From Vulcanimicrobiota bacterium (GTDB lineage: Bacteria; Vulcanimicrobiota; Xenobia; Xenobiales; JADMJV01), in assembly GCA_023447635.1 (NCBI GenBank), contig JAEXNA010000246.1, positions 58,908 to 122,907 on the forward strand: a stretch of 64,000 nucleotides of DNA. Reading direction: 5' to 3'. Numbering within the stretch: position 1 is the stretch's first letter; each line of letters starts with the position of its first letter. The notes beneath the pieces are model-generated. The model was not told where the DNA came from, did no database searches, and saw only the letters and a program-made list of their open reading frames with translations. The translations under genes and the position numbers were made by a program. Shown piece by piece: positions 37,009 to 45,221 of this stretch.

Positions 37009-37464
37009 ATGACCGTATTATTTTTAGGCGATAGAGATCATCAGGCACTGCAAGAGAAGCAGGTCTCGACCCTACGCGAACGCGACGGGCTAGATCTGGA
37101 GGTCGAGTACTGGGACAGCAGCGACATGACGATCTTCTCTCGTCTCGACGCGCATCCCCAGCCAGCCCTGACCCTGATTGCCTCGCGCCACGGCTCGGTC
37201 CCAGCCACCCATTGGACGGCTCGCAACCCCCGTCGAGTGCGGCGCCTGGTGCTTCTGCATCCCAGTCTGCACCTGAACCTGCCCTACCAGCCTCTGCCGA
37301 CCCCTCACTTCGTACCGACCATGGTGGTCTGCAACAGCAAGGAGTTCATTCCCAGCGCCGATCAGATCGCCGCGCTCTCGGGGAAACTGTTCCACGACTA
37401 CGCTCTGCACTTTACGCCCGAGCCGATGGAACTCAAAGACACCCTGAGCTTGATCTCCCTGTAG
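37009..37464 (+). CDS. Small alpha/beta-hydrolase-like protein lacking the nucleophile
   Basis: This 151-residue protein resembles a shortened alpha/beta-hydrolase core. A strand is followed by SRHGSVPATHWTARNPRRV and LVLLHPS, where the family has GHSxGG, a helix and RVxxLVLLxP. A later PTMVVCNSKEFIPS resembles the acid loop and LFHDYALHFTPEP the His loop. The nucleophile-elbow Ser is replaced (SRHG instead of HSMG), and a cap and the first strands are missing, so hydrolysis is unlikely. It follows a terminator, so it probably has its own promoter. AAGAGGAG lies before the ATG. Confidence 0.55.
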   Translation: MTVLFLGDRDHQALQEKQVSTLRERDGLDLEVEYWDSSDMTIFSRLDAHPQPALTLIASRHGSVPATHWTARNPRRVRRLVLLHPSLHLNLPYQPLPTPHFVPTMVVCNSKEFIPSADQIAALSGKLFHDYALHFTPEPMELKDTLSLISL

Positions 37465-37556
37465 AGAGTCGCAACCAACCGACTTAGAAGCGGTTGCTAA
37501 GAGCTCGTTAGTACGCCTCGCCAGGACCTGGCCGAAGGCTGGAGGAAGCCCTATTC

Positions 37557-38663
37557 ATGTCCACCCCTCCTGCTTGGAAAATCTGCCTTCTCTCGCTTTG
37601 CCTGTTGTTGACGGTCGTCTCGGCCCAGGCCCAGGAGCGTCTCAGCACCTCGGATCTGCGCCAGGCCGGCATCGCCAGCGATAGCTTCCAGCCGATCGCC
37701 TGGTCGCACAACGAGCGCTGGCTCGCCGCCTTCGACGAAGCGCCGTTCGAGGAAAAGAAGCAAGGCGTATTTACACGACTCTGGTTCCTGGAAGTGTTGC
37801 CCACCGGCAAAGTCCAGAAGATCCAGAAAGTACCGCTGAAGATGGCCTCGTTCCAACAAGGCGAGTTTACCCCCGGAGACGACGCCTTCGTGGTGATGGG
37901 CAACCGGGGGACCTTGTACGGTCGGATCGACCTCAAGGATTTTCAGTTCACTCCCATCATGGAATCCACCGCGGGGCAGGCCGGCTTCCGGGCCGACCCC
38001 ACCGTGCTGTGGACCGAAGCGGGTCGCCTTTATACCACCGGCTTCCCCTACGATGAAGCGCGCTTCATCAACGCTCGCACCATCGCCACCGTCAACCCGA
38101 AGGGCAGCGGTGCCTCGGCCTTCGAGGCCGGACCCGACCTGACCACGCTAGAAAACAGCATTGAGCGGATGTGGTTCAGCAACTACCTGAGCCCAACCTC
38201 GATCTTCTACGGGCAGAAGTACCCCGATCAGACAATCCTGTCTCACTGGGACGGCCAGCGTCGGACCGAGTTCGATCGCGCTCCTAAGGTTCTGGGATCG
38301 TGGGGCGCCAACGGACGGATCGTCTATTCCGTAGAGCGCTCGGCCGAGCTCAGCGAACTCCTGGTCTTCGACTCGAAGACCGGTTCGAAGACCAGCATCG
38401 CTGCGGGTCCTGAGGTGTATCGCTACATCTTCCTTTCTCGCGACGGCGGGACAGCGCTGGTCTCCCTCGTGGCGCCGCAGGACCGCCGCCTGAGCACCTA
38501 CTACGCCCGGGCAACCGATGGCTGGAAACTGCATCCCCTGGAAGCAGATGCGGGAGGACGAGCGCGCACCCTGGCCGCGGGTTGGATGCGAATCTCCTCG
38601 AAAGGCTCGCTGTTAGCCCACATCGCTGCCAACGGACTGGCGATCTACCCACTTCCGCGCTAA
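37557..38663 (+). CDS. Secreted protein, probable beta-propeller-like
   Basis: The 368-residue protein has a Sec signal peptide (ICLLSLCLLLTVVSAQAQ, cleavage near residue 26). The mature part has repeated short beta-strands of the TolB/WD40-like kind (PIAWSHNERWLAAF, GRIVYSVER, YIFLSRDGGTALV), ending in GLAIYPLPR. I see no catalytic motif. A periplasmic binding or assembly role is a guess. The ATG has no strong ribosome-binding site (GGAGGAAGCCC lies 10 bases upstream). Confidence 0.65.
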   Translation: MSTPPAWKICLLSLCLLLTVVSAQAQERLSTSDLRQAGIASDSFQPIAWSHNERWLAAFDEAPFEEKKQGVFTRLWFLEVLPTGKVQKIQKVPLKMASFQQGEFTPGDDAFVVMGNRGTLYGRIDLKDFQFTPIMESTAGQAGFRADPTVLWTEAGRLYTTGFPYDEARFINARTIATVNPKGSGASAFEAGPDLTTLENSIERMWFSNYLSPTSIFYGQKYPDQTILSHWDGQRRTEFDRAPKVLGSWGANGRIVYSVERSAELSELLVFDSKTGSKTSIAAGPEVYRYIFLSRDGGTALVSLVAPQDRRLSTYYARATDGWKLHPLEADAGGRARTLAAGWMRISSKGSLLAHIAANGLAIYPLPR

Positions 38664-38672
38664 ACTCATGGG

Positions 38673-38773
38673 AGAGGGTCGGATAAGATGCCATCCTCTG
38701 GGATAAATCAAGACCAAAACATGAAGGTCTCTCCGAGGAAGCCGCGGAAATAGGACAGTAGACCTGGGGGTCT
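38673..38773 (+). promoter_or_regulatory. Structured leader candidate upstream of the EF-hand secreted protein
   Basis: A 154-base gap precedes the gene at 38818. It contains a hairpin AGAGGGT/ATCCTCT (38673-38679 and 38693-38699) and four boxes that can pair in alternative ways: AGACC at 38711, AGGTCT at 38725, AGACCT at 38760 and GGTCT at 38769. Helices 38711/38725 and 38760/38769 exclude the helix 38725/38760. I recognise no known riboswitch class, so this is only a candidate. Confidence 0.3.
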
Positions 38774-38817
38774 GGGAGTTTCGTTTCGGAGTGTTATGGC
38801 TAGGAGGGTCACAGTAT

Positions 38818-39984
38818 ATGGGCCAGAGAATGCGACAGTTTAAGAAGAAGCTTTGCCTGCTCGGCATGGTCTCTTTCGTCGCTATGGCGCCTGCTTTCGC
38901 GGGCGTCGGCGGTGCCAGCACCGTCAACGTTAATGTCAACACCTCGACCGTCAATCAGACGCAAGTCAATCAGGTGGTCAACGATGTCATTCTAGAGTCT
39001 CTCTGGAATATCATCGGAAAAACCGAGCAGCGCAACGTCTATACCCCGAGCACCCCGCCAAAGTTTTGGGAACTCGAGGTCACCGTCTCTGACGCGCAGT
39101 TCGCCTCAGCACTCGCCCAGATGAAAACTGATCTGGCGACTCTGAGCAGTTCGCCGGGTCGGCACAACACTTATACCGTCTTGCAGGACGAGCAGACTGG
39201 TTCCTACCAGGATCTGGTCTCTCAGACCTACGAAGAGACCCAGACCGGACAAACCTCCGAATTCTCCGAGTCGGTCAACGCCAACGGGGCTCAGTACGGG
39301 GTCGACTACATCGGCGATCCGGGCAACTATCTGACCTGGATCGCTGTAGGTCCGAACAACGTGAACGTCGACGTCAACCAGGTCACCACCGTGACCACCT
39401 TCTTCGACGGCCTCACCACCAACTCTTATAACCAGGTCGCGGTATGGCAGATCTCGACGCTGCGTACCATCAGCCCTCTGCTGCTGGACATGGACGGCGA
39501 CGGAGCTATCCAGGCCTCGGGTGGGCAGTGGTTGCCTCACCAGAAGACCGATCGCGAGCGGTTGGCGTTCTTCGACTTCCACGGCGACAAGTTCCCCGTG
39601 CTGATGGAGTGGCCCGGTCCGAAGGACGGGATCCTCTGCGAGCCTCGTGCCGACGGTTCGATCGACGGAACCCGCCTGTTCGGGACGGCCAACGGCTTCA
39701 AGGACGGCTATGAAGCGTTGCGCGTTCGCGACTCCAACAACGACGGCAAGATCTCTGGCGACGAACTGAAAGGGCTGGCCGTCTGGACCGACCTGAACTC
39801 GGACGCCCGCCCCCAGAAGGGCGAAGTGAAGCCGTTAGCCGAGCACGGCGTCACCGAACTGTCGCTGCGCCATAAGAACTACGTGGCGTCGTTCCAGCGC
39901 GATGGCAAAAGCTATCGTATGTTCGACTGGTGGCCCCAGACCTACGAACTCAACCGAGTCCGAGTCGCCCCTAAGAACGCCTAG
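38818..39984 (+). CDS. Secreted protein with RTX-type calcium-binding region
   Basis: The protein is 388 residues from the ATG at 38818 (GGAGGG nine bases upstream). It has a signal peptide and an Asn/Val/Thr-rich segment of repeated short strands (TVNVNVNTSTVN). From about residue 220 it carries the pattern known from the C-terminal region of large RTX-type secreted proteins: SPLLLDMDGDG, then LFGTANGFKDGYEALR. Two EF-hand-like loops follow, DSNNDGKISGDE and DLNSDARPQKGE, then LAEHGVTELSL. It probably binds Ca2+ outside the cytoplasm. A terminator follows. Confidence 0.75.
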   Translation: MGQRMRQFKKKLCLLGMVSFVAMAPAFAGVGGASTVNVNVNTSTVNQTQVNQVVNDVILESLWNIIGKTEQRNVYTPSTPPKFWELEVTVSDAQFASALAQMKTDLATLSSSPGRHNTYTVLQDEQTGSYQDLVSQTYEETQTGQTSEFSESVNANGAQYGVDYIGDPGNYLTWIAVGPNNVNVDVNQVTTVTTFFDGLTTNSYNQVAVWQISTLRTISPLLLDMDGDGAIQASGGQWLPHQKTDRERLAFFDFHGDKFPVLMEWPGPKDGILCEPRADGSIDGTRLFGTANGFKDGYEALRVRDSNNDGKISGDELKGLAVWTDLNSDARPQKGEVKPLAEHGVTELSLRHKNYVASFQRDGKSYRMFDWWPQTYELNRVRVAPKNA

Positions 39985-40017
39985 CGCTCGACGGACTCTG
40001 CCAGTCACTCCCAAACA

Positions 40018-40041
40018 GCACCCTCTCCGGGGTGCTTTTTT
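40018..40041 (+). terminator. Intrinsic terminator after the EF-hand secreted protein
   Basis: A 6-base GC-rich stem GCACCC / GGGTGC with loop TCTCCG is followed by six T residues. Confidence 0.85.
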
Positions 40042-40098
40042 CATGCCTTATCATCGCCAGGCACAGGGGCGAAGGGAGAATGCCGGGAAAAGCGGGCC

Positions 40099-40455
40099 AT
40101 GAAAACCGAGCAGTATCAGGGGTTCGACGTCGTCTACGGAACCTCGGCCGCCCAGAACGACAAAATCTCTACCGAACTTGCCGAACCCGACGACTTCTGG
40201 TTTCACGCGGCAGGCTACGCGGGCAGCCACGTGATCGTCAGAAATCCCGAAAAACTCTGGGAACTCCCTCGAGAGGTGGAAAAGTATGCGGCCGGCCTGG
40301 CCGTCTTGCACTCCAAGGCCAAGACGGCCAAAGGGAAGATCGAGGTTCACGTCGCCTGGGCGAGGGATGTCAAGAAGCCCCGGGGGTTCCCGCCGGGCAA
40401 AGTCCTGCTCAACAGTCACCGCTCGCTGAAGGTGTACTCTCCGAACGCGGGTTAG
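40099..40455 (+). CDS. Standalone NFACT-R domain protein
   Basis: The 118-residue protein consists only of the NFACT-R (DUF814) domain. It has YGTSAAQNDKIS (where the family has GRNAxQND), then DDFWFHAAGYAGSHVIVR, AAGLAVLHSKAK and the VKKPRGFPPGKV box. In RqcH/Fbp54/NEMF this domain sits at the C-terminus of a large ribosome-quality-control protein, but short standalone versions exist and their role is less clear. The N-terminal NFACT-N and coiled-coil parts are absent here. The spacing before the ATG (GGGAAAAGCGGGCC) is acceptable. Confidence 0.88.
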   Translation: MKTEQYQGFDVVYGTSAAQNDKISTELAEPDDFWFHAAGYAGSHVIVRNPEKLWELPREVEKYAAGLAVLHSKAKTAKGKIEVHVAWARDVKKPRGFPPGKVLLNSHRSLKVYSPNAG

Positions 40456-40503
40456 GTCGCTTGCCCTATAGGAAAACCTCCCTCCATGGAGTAGCATTAT
40501 AGT

Positions 40504-40992
40504 ATGTCAAATCTTGCTTGCCCGGTTTGCCCTCGGCAGCCTATGGAACTGCTCACCGATAGCTCGACCGGACTCGAGGTCGACAGCTGCCCGAACTGCC
40601 TGGGCGTCTGGTTCGACGCCGCCGAGCTGTCCGAATTCTATCAGTCTCCGGAGCTCATCAAGCGCCTCACACCGACGGGCGGAGGCTCGGTCCACCACAC
40701 CTACGAAATTTCCGCCAAAGCGCGCCGCTGCCCTCGCTGTCGCAACGGCATGGACCGACCCCACGTCGGCGGGATTGCCGTCGACGTCTGTCGAGAGTGC
40801 CGCGGCATCTGGTTCGACCACGGCGAACTACGCAAGATCACCGAGATTCACAAGACTCGCGGACTGAAAGGCGATGAAGAGGTCACCGAGCAGGTGCGCC
40901 AGGGTATGCGAGGCGGCTCGTCTAAAGGCGGCGGCCCGGTCGAGGTGTTGAGCTGGTTCTTCAACTCGTTCCTGGGAACCAAGCTGCGTTAG
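40504..40992 (+). CDS. Double zinc-ribbon (zf-TFIIB-like) protein
   Basis: The 162-residue protein has two zf-TFIIB-like zinc ribbons: residues 6-40 (CPVC...CPNCLGVWFDAAEL) and about 77-112 (CPRC...CRECRGIWFDHGEL). The C-terminal part is Gly/Ser-rich, ending in a short hydrophobic helix (VLSWFFNSFLG). Proteins of this kind are widespread but mostly uncharacterised, and the G-x-W-x-D-x-x-E-L ending is diagnostic. It may bind nucleic acid or serve as a zinc-dependent adaptor. Confidence 0.85.
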   Translation: MSNLACPVCPRQPMELLTDSSTGLEVDSCPNCLGVWFDAAELSEFYQSPELIKRLTPTGGGSVHHTYEISAKARRCPRCRNGMDRPHVGGIAVDVCRECRGIWFDHGELRKITEIHKTRGLKGDEEVTEQVRQGMRGGSSKGGGPVEVLSWFFNSFLGTKLR

Positions 40993-41010
40993 GAGCCTTC
41001 CGGAAAACCT

Positions 41011-41511
41011 TTGATCTGCTGTCTCGACGTCGACTACCGTGAGGAAAGCGCGGTTACCGCAGCTGTCCTCTTCCCTACCTGGCGCTCGCGCGAAGCTGCC
41101 TCGACCTTGACCGTCACAAGCGAAGATGTCGCTCCGTATCAGCCGGGCGAATTCTATCGTCGCGAACTGCCCTGCCTGCTTGCGGCGCTAAGCGCCCTGG
41201 AAGCCGCTCCCAGTGTCGTGCTGGTCGACGGCTTCGTCTGGCTTCCCAAGGGGCGTCCGGGACTGGGCCACAAGCTGTGGGAGGCTCTGGGCGGGGAGAT
41301 TCCCGTGGTCGGAGTGGCCAAATCGGTCTACCGCAACCACCACGGAGCCGCAGCGGTCACCCGGGGCTACAGCCGGAAACCGCTCTGGGTGACCGCCCAG
41401 GGTATGGCCACGGAAGACGCCGCGGCGCGAATCCGGGAGATGCATGGGCCGCATCGGCTGCCCACCATGATTAAGCTGGCCGACACGCTGTGCCGCGAAG
41501 CCGAGGACTGA
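41011..41511 (+). CDS. Short endonuclease V-like protein
   Basis: The 166-residue protein aligns by eye with the central part of endonuclease V (Nfi), which cleaves near deoxyinosine. Asp6 is in CLDVDY, followed by YQPGEFYRRE (family YIPGLLAFRE, Glu52), VDGFVWLP (Asp73, family DGxGxxHP) and PVVGVAKS. The Glu-to-Asp spacing of 21 matches the Thermotoga enzyme, and a HRLPTMIKLAD tail matches the C-terminal helix. The usual 35-40 N-terminal residues are missing and HPRR is replaced by LPKG. The start is a TTG at 41011 with a weak upstream site, so the N-terminus is uncertain. Confidence 0.75.
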   Translation: MICCLDVDYREESAVTAAVLFPTWRSREAASTLTVTSEDVAPYQPGEFYRRELPCLLAALSALEAAPSVVLVDGFVWLPKGRPGLGHKLWEALGGEIPVVGVAKSVYRNHHGAAAVTRGYSRKPLWVTAQGMATEDAAARIREMHGPHRLPTMIKLADTLCREAED

Positions 41512-41552
41512 TCCAGAAGGGTCCAGCCCCTGCTGGGAAGGAAGGGACCCGA

Positions 41553-42749
41553 ATGAGACTTGTCGATCATCCGTTCTCCCTGCGCCACCTGCCCTACGGT
41601 ATCGTAGACTTTGGAGAATCCCGCCCCCACCTTTCCGTCCGCCTGAACGACCTGGCGGTCTCTTTAGAGGTTCTTCGCCGAGGTGGTCTCTTAGACGGCC
41701 TCACGCCGAACGAGACGGAGAGCGGGTCGCTGAACGCCTTGTTGGCCCTTCCCTCGTCCGTTCACCAGGAGCTGCGCAAGGACCTCATTCGCCTGCTGGA
41801 GAGCGGTGAGCACCTGGAGACCCGAGGGGCGACGCTCTCGCTTGCGGCCTATCCTCAGGACGACGAACGGGTGCTCTGCCCCGTCAGCCCCGGCGACTAC
41901 GTCGACTTCTACTGCTCCCGACACCACGCCTATCGCGTCGGCTGCCTGTTTCGCGGCCCTGAACACGCCCTGCCCGAGCAGTACTTCGATCTTCCCATCG
42001 GCTACCACGGTCGCAGCTCGACGATCAGGGTCAGCGGACAGCCCGTGCGGCGCCCTCGAGGTATCGTGAGCGGTCCCACCTTCGCCCCCAGCGCGCGGTT
42101 GGACTACGAGCTCGAGATGGCCTACCTGCTACGCCCCCAGGCCTCACCGCTCGAGCCCGACCAGGCCAGCGAACTGATCTTTGGCGTGGTCCTTCTCAAC
42201 GACTGGTCGGCCCGAGACATCCAGGCCTTCGAGTACAAACCGCTGGGCCCGTTTCTCGGCAAGAGCTTCGCCACCACGGTCGGCGCCTGGGTGACGCCAT
42301 GGGAGGCCGTGCAAGAGTGGCTGCAGCCCAACACCGATTCCGACCACCCCGTTCTTCTCCACCTTCAGGAACGGGGACAGTTCCATCTCGACCTGCCGCT
42401 CTGGGCCCACCTCGAAGGCGAGGACGGAGAGGCGGAGATCTGCCACACCAACCTTCAACATCTGGCCTGGTCGCCGGCCCAGATGGTGTCGCATCTGACC
42501 TCGAACGGCACCGTCGTGCGGGCCGGCGATCTGATCGCCAGCGGCACCGTCAGCGGACCCGAGAAGGGCAGCGAAGCCTGCTTGCTCGAGCGCACCGCTG
42601 GCGGCCAAGAGCCGTTGGCCGTAGGAACGAGCGAGCGGAAGTTCTTCCTCGATGGCGACACGGTCACCCTGCTGGGCGGTTGGCCAGGGGTGGGGCTGGC
42701 TCCCTGCCGAGGCCGGGTCCTCCCCTCTCCAGACATCCCCGAGGGTTGA
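41553..42749 (+). CDS. fahA: Fumarylacetoacetase
   Basis: The 398-residue enzyme hydrolyses fumarylacetoacetate to fumarate and acetoacetate, the last step of tyrosine/homogentisate degradation. The start is the ATG at 41553, with GGAAGGAAGGG upstream. Family features are DYVDFYCSRHHAY (metal and catalytic His region), LPIGYHGRSSTI, the ELEMAYLL metal motif, LLNDWSARDIQAFEYKPLGPFLGKSF and LIASGTVSGPEKGS. No homogentisate dioxygenase or isomerase gene is nearby, so the rest of the pathway must lie elsewhere or the substrate differs. Confidence 0.95.
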   Translation: MRLVDHPFSLRHLPYGIVDFGESRPHLSVRLNDLAVSLEVLRRGGLLDGLTPNETESGSLNALLALPSSVHQELRKDLIRLLESGEHLETRGATLSLAAYPQDDERVLCPVSPGDYVDFYCSRHHAYRVGCLFRGPEHALPEQYFDLPIGYHGRSSTIRVSGQPVRRPRGIVSGPTFAPSARLDYELEMAYLLRPQASPLEPDQASELIFGVVLLNDWSARDIQAFEYKPLGPFLGKSFATTVGAWVTPWEAVQEWLQPNTDSDHPVLLHLQERGQFHLDLPLWAHLEGEDGEAEICHTNLQHLAWSPAQMVSHLTSNGTVVRAGDLIASGTVSGPEKGSEACLLERTAGGQEPLAVGTSERKFFLDGDTVTLLGGWPGVGLAPCRGRVLPSPDIPEG

Positions 42750-42783
42750 CAGGAGCCAGCCGTCGCGGGTGAGAACCCAGGCC

Positions 42784-42813
42784 ACGGAAAGGAACCCGAT
42801 GGTTTCTTTCCGT
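42784..42813 (+). promoter_or_regulatory. Hairpin between fahA and the phosphohexomutase gene
   Basis: A 13-base stem with one G-U pair (ACGGAAAGGAACC / GGTTTCTTTCCGT) and a CGAT loop lies 30 bases before the next ATG. It has no T tract, so it is more likely an RNA-stability or attenuation structure than a terminator. Confidence 0.35.
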
Positions 42814-42842
42814 CCAATTCTGCAACCTTAGAGGGGTACCCC

Positions 42843-45149
42843 ATGAGCTCAGCCCAGTTGACTGTTCGCGAAGGCATGTCCGGACAGGAGATGCGCGACT
42901 ACTACATCGAGATGACTCGCCAGAGCCTGCGCGAGTGGGAAGCCTCGAACTGGGAGATCAGCGCTGAACCGCCTTTCGACCTGGAAGGCGACGAAGCGTC
43001 GTCGTTCACCATCACCCCGGAAGTAGCCAGGAAGATCAACCTTCGCAACCAGATCGAGGTGTTTGCCGAAGAGGCCAAGGTCTCGACCGCGGGCGTACGT
43101 GAGAATCAGAACGTGCTCTGCCCCTGGGATCACCGTTTCCGCATCAACGAGTACATGTTCGCCCTGATGGCCGAAGCTCAGACCCGCCTGGTCAAAGAGC
43201 TGCAGGCCGAGCGGATCGCCGCGCTTCCGGCGGTCGACCTCGAGACGGTTCGCCAGCGCCTGGGCGACTCGGCCGAAGTGATCGAGGAGATCTTCGATCG
43301 TCCGTTGGCCCAGGTGATCGAACTGGTGCGCAGCGTCCCCGTGCGCGCCGTGGGCGGCGAGGTTCGTTCGAACACCCCCCGCTTCACCGACCTGATGTCG
43401 CGCATCTACGCCGCTCACGGTCTGCCGGTGCTGCTGACCGAGGACCCTCACTGCAAAGACTCTTCCAACATCTATCTCTGGAGCTTCCTGGTCTTCGCCC
43501 TGGGGCTGTCTGGAGGCGACTACTTTACTTCGAGCCATGGCGCTCCGCAGAAGCAGTCAGACAAGATCCTCGCGCCCGACGGAGCTCAGTTCCTGCCAGA
43601 CAAGTACGCCCGTATCGTTGATCATCTGTTCGCCATCCTCGAGGAGATCGAGTCCGGCGCCGGCTTCACCATCAACCTGGCCGCCCGCGACGACAAGAAC
43701 CTGATCCGCCGTCTCTCCTATTCGCGCCTGGCTCGTCTCTACGGAAACTATCTGCGCACCGGTCCGGCCTCGCCTCTGGCGCTGTCCAAGATCAAGAAGG
43801 CGATTCATCAGGGGCTGCGTCTGACCCTGGACTTCTTTGGCGGCTCCGGCTACAAGAGTCTGCACGCCATCTTTCGAGAACTCGAGATCGAAGGCGTCTT
43901 CGCCGACGGCTATCTTCGCACGGAAGAAGATCCGTTCTTCCACAACATCGGCTTCCGGGTGGCCCGCAAGAAGGACGGAAGCGGACTCGAGGTCGTTCAC
44001 GACTCCGTTGACGCCTCGGTGCCCACCGTGGTGGAAAGCTGCAACTACGACGAGATCCTCAAAGATGCGCCGGTCGGGCGGATGGTCTTCAATGTCGACC
44101 CGGACGCCGACAGGTTCGTGGTCGGCCAGGTGCTGCCCAAAGAGGAAGCCGCGGCTCTCGATGCTCTGGGCATCGCCCACATCAAGGTCGGCACGGAGCG
44201 CATCTTCGCCATCCTCTCTCCCAACCAGTTCTTCTTGCTGCTGGCGGAAAACGATCGCCAGGTCGCCATCGAGGATGGTACCTGGAAAGACAGCAATCCG
44301 TTCGACATCCACACCTACGTTTCGGCGCTAGCCTGGGACGAATGGGCCGAGCACTACCGCATCCCCGTGGTCCGCGTCCCCGTGGGCTTCAAAGAGATCG
44401 CCGCTATCGTGCGCCAGGTGGAAGAGCAGATGGCCGAAGCCGAGGGCGGCAAGATCACGGTCCATGCCGAGGCCGGCCAGGAGATTCGTCTGGGCGCTCG
44501 CCCCAAACTTCATCACGCCGGGGAAGAGTCCGGGGGCAAGATCGGCGGTCCGACCCAGCCGATCCCCAACGTGCTGGGGCAGCAGATGATCGCGGTGCGC
44601 GAGAAGTCGTCGGGTGAAGCCTGCGTGTCAGCGGTCTCGCTAGCCGCGGAACTGTTCCTGAACGGCGGCGCGGAGAACTCCGAGGGCATGTACCTGCACC
44701 ACGTGCTGGCTCGCGTGTTCAAAGAGGGTCACGTCAAGAACCCTATGGAGTCGCGCGGCGATATCGTGCACTACAACGAGGCGATCTTCGATCCCGCAGA
44801 ACTAGCAGCAGCCAAGAAGAAGGGTATCGCCGAGCGAGTCGTGTTCAACGCCTACTTCGAAAATCTGGCTCGGGGCCTACAGGACGGCAGTTCCACCCTG
44901 GATCAGGTGAAAGCCACCCTGACGGAAGCCGTCCCCGGTCTCCAAGAGTTGTGGGACTCGCTAGAGTCGATCACGGTCTGGTCCGACGGACTGCAGTTCT
45001 GGTTTACCGAGGGGAACAGCAAAGGCGTGCGCGACATGTGTATCCGCCCGTCCGGCACCGACGCCAAGACCAAGATCTACTTTGACGGAACCGACAAAGC
45101 GTCCATGGTCGCTGTCTTCGAAGACCACCTCAACGCCTTCCGCCCCTAA
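42843..45149 (+). CDS. Large phosphoglucomutase/phosphomannomutase-superfamily enzyme
   Basis: The 768-residue alpha-D-phosphohexomutase-superfamily protein interconverts sugar 1- and 6-phosphates in its known relatives. The phosphoserine loop is FTSSHGAP (family TASHNP), the metal loop NVDPDADRFVV (family DGDGDR), the sugar loop GEESGG and the phosphate loop CIRPSGTDAKTK. It is some 200 residues longer than most relatives because of an N-terminal extension (residues 1-170) and internal inserts. The ATG follows GAGGGG. The active-site loops are recognisable but deviate, so the exact sugar is uncertain. Confidence 0.85.
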   Translation: MSSAQLTVREGMSGQEMRDYYIEMTRQSLREWEASNWEISAEPPFDLEGDEASSFTITPEVARKINLRNQIEVFAEEAKVSTAGVRENQNVLCPWDHRFRINEYMFALMAEAQTRLVKELQAERIAALPAVDLETVRQRLGDSAEVIEEIFDRPLAQVIELVRSVPVRAVGGEVRSNTPRFTDLMSRIYAAHGLPVLLTEDPHCKDSSNIYLWSFLVFALGLSGGDYFTSSHGAPQKQSDKILAPDGAQFLPDKYARIVDHLFAILEEIESGAGFTINLAARDDKNLIRRLSYSRLARLYGNYLRTGPASPLALSKIKKAIHQGLRLTLDFFGGSGYKSLHAIFRELEIEGVFADGYLRTEEDPFFHNIGFRVARKKDGSGLEVVHDSVDASVPTVVESCNYDEILKDAPVGRMVFNVDPDADRFVVGQVLPKEEAAALDALGIAHIKVGTERIFAILSPNQFFLLLAENDRQVAIEDGTWKDSNPFDIHTYVSALAWDEWAEHYRIPVVRVPVGFKEIAAIVRQVEEQMAEAEGGKITVHAEAGQEIRLGARPKLHHAGEESGGKIGGPTQPIPNVLGQQMIAVREKSSGEACVSAVSLAAELFLNGGAENSEGMYLHHVLARVFKEGHVKNPMESRGDIVHYNEAIFDPAELAAAKKKGIAERVVFNAYFENLARGLQDGSSTLDQVKATLTEAVPGLQELWDSLESITVWSDGLQFWFTEGNSKGVRDMCIRPSGTDAKTKIYFDGTDKASMVAVFEDHLNAFRP

Positions 45150-45187
45150 AGAGCTCGGCTGCGGGCCTTTGGAATTGATGGCCTAAC

Positions 45188-45221
45188 GTAAAACGCTCAC
45201 CCGCACGGGTGAGCGTTTTAC
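45188..45221. terminator. Intrinsic terminator after the phosphohexomutase gene
   Basis: A perfect 15-base stem (GTAAAACGCTCACCC and complement) with GCAC loop lies 38 bases after the stop, with A and T runs within the stem. It also covers the stop of a possible minus-strand small gene ending at 45218, so it may serve both directions. Confidence 0.9.

Noticed and set aside
37471..37497. Inverted repeat GCAACC/GGTTGC after the small hydrolase-like gene
   Set aside because: Arms are only 6 bases with a 15-base loop and no T tract, within chance expectation.
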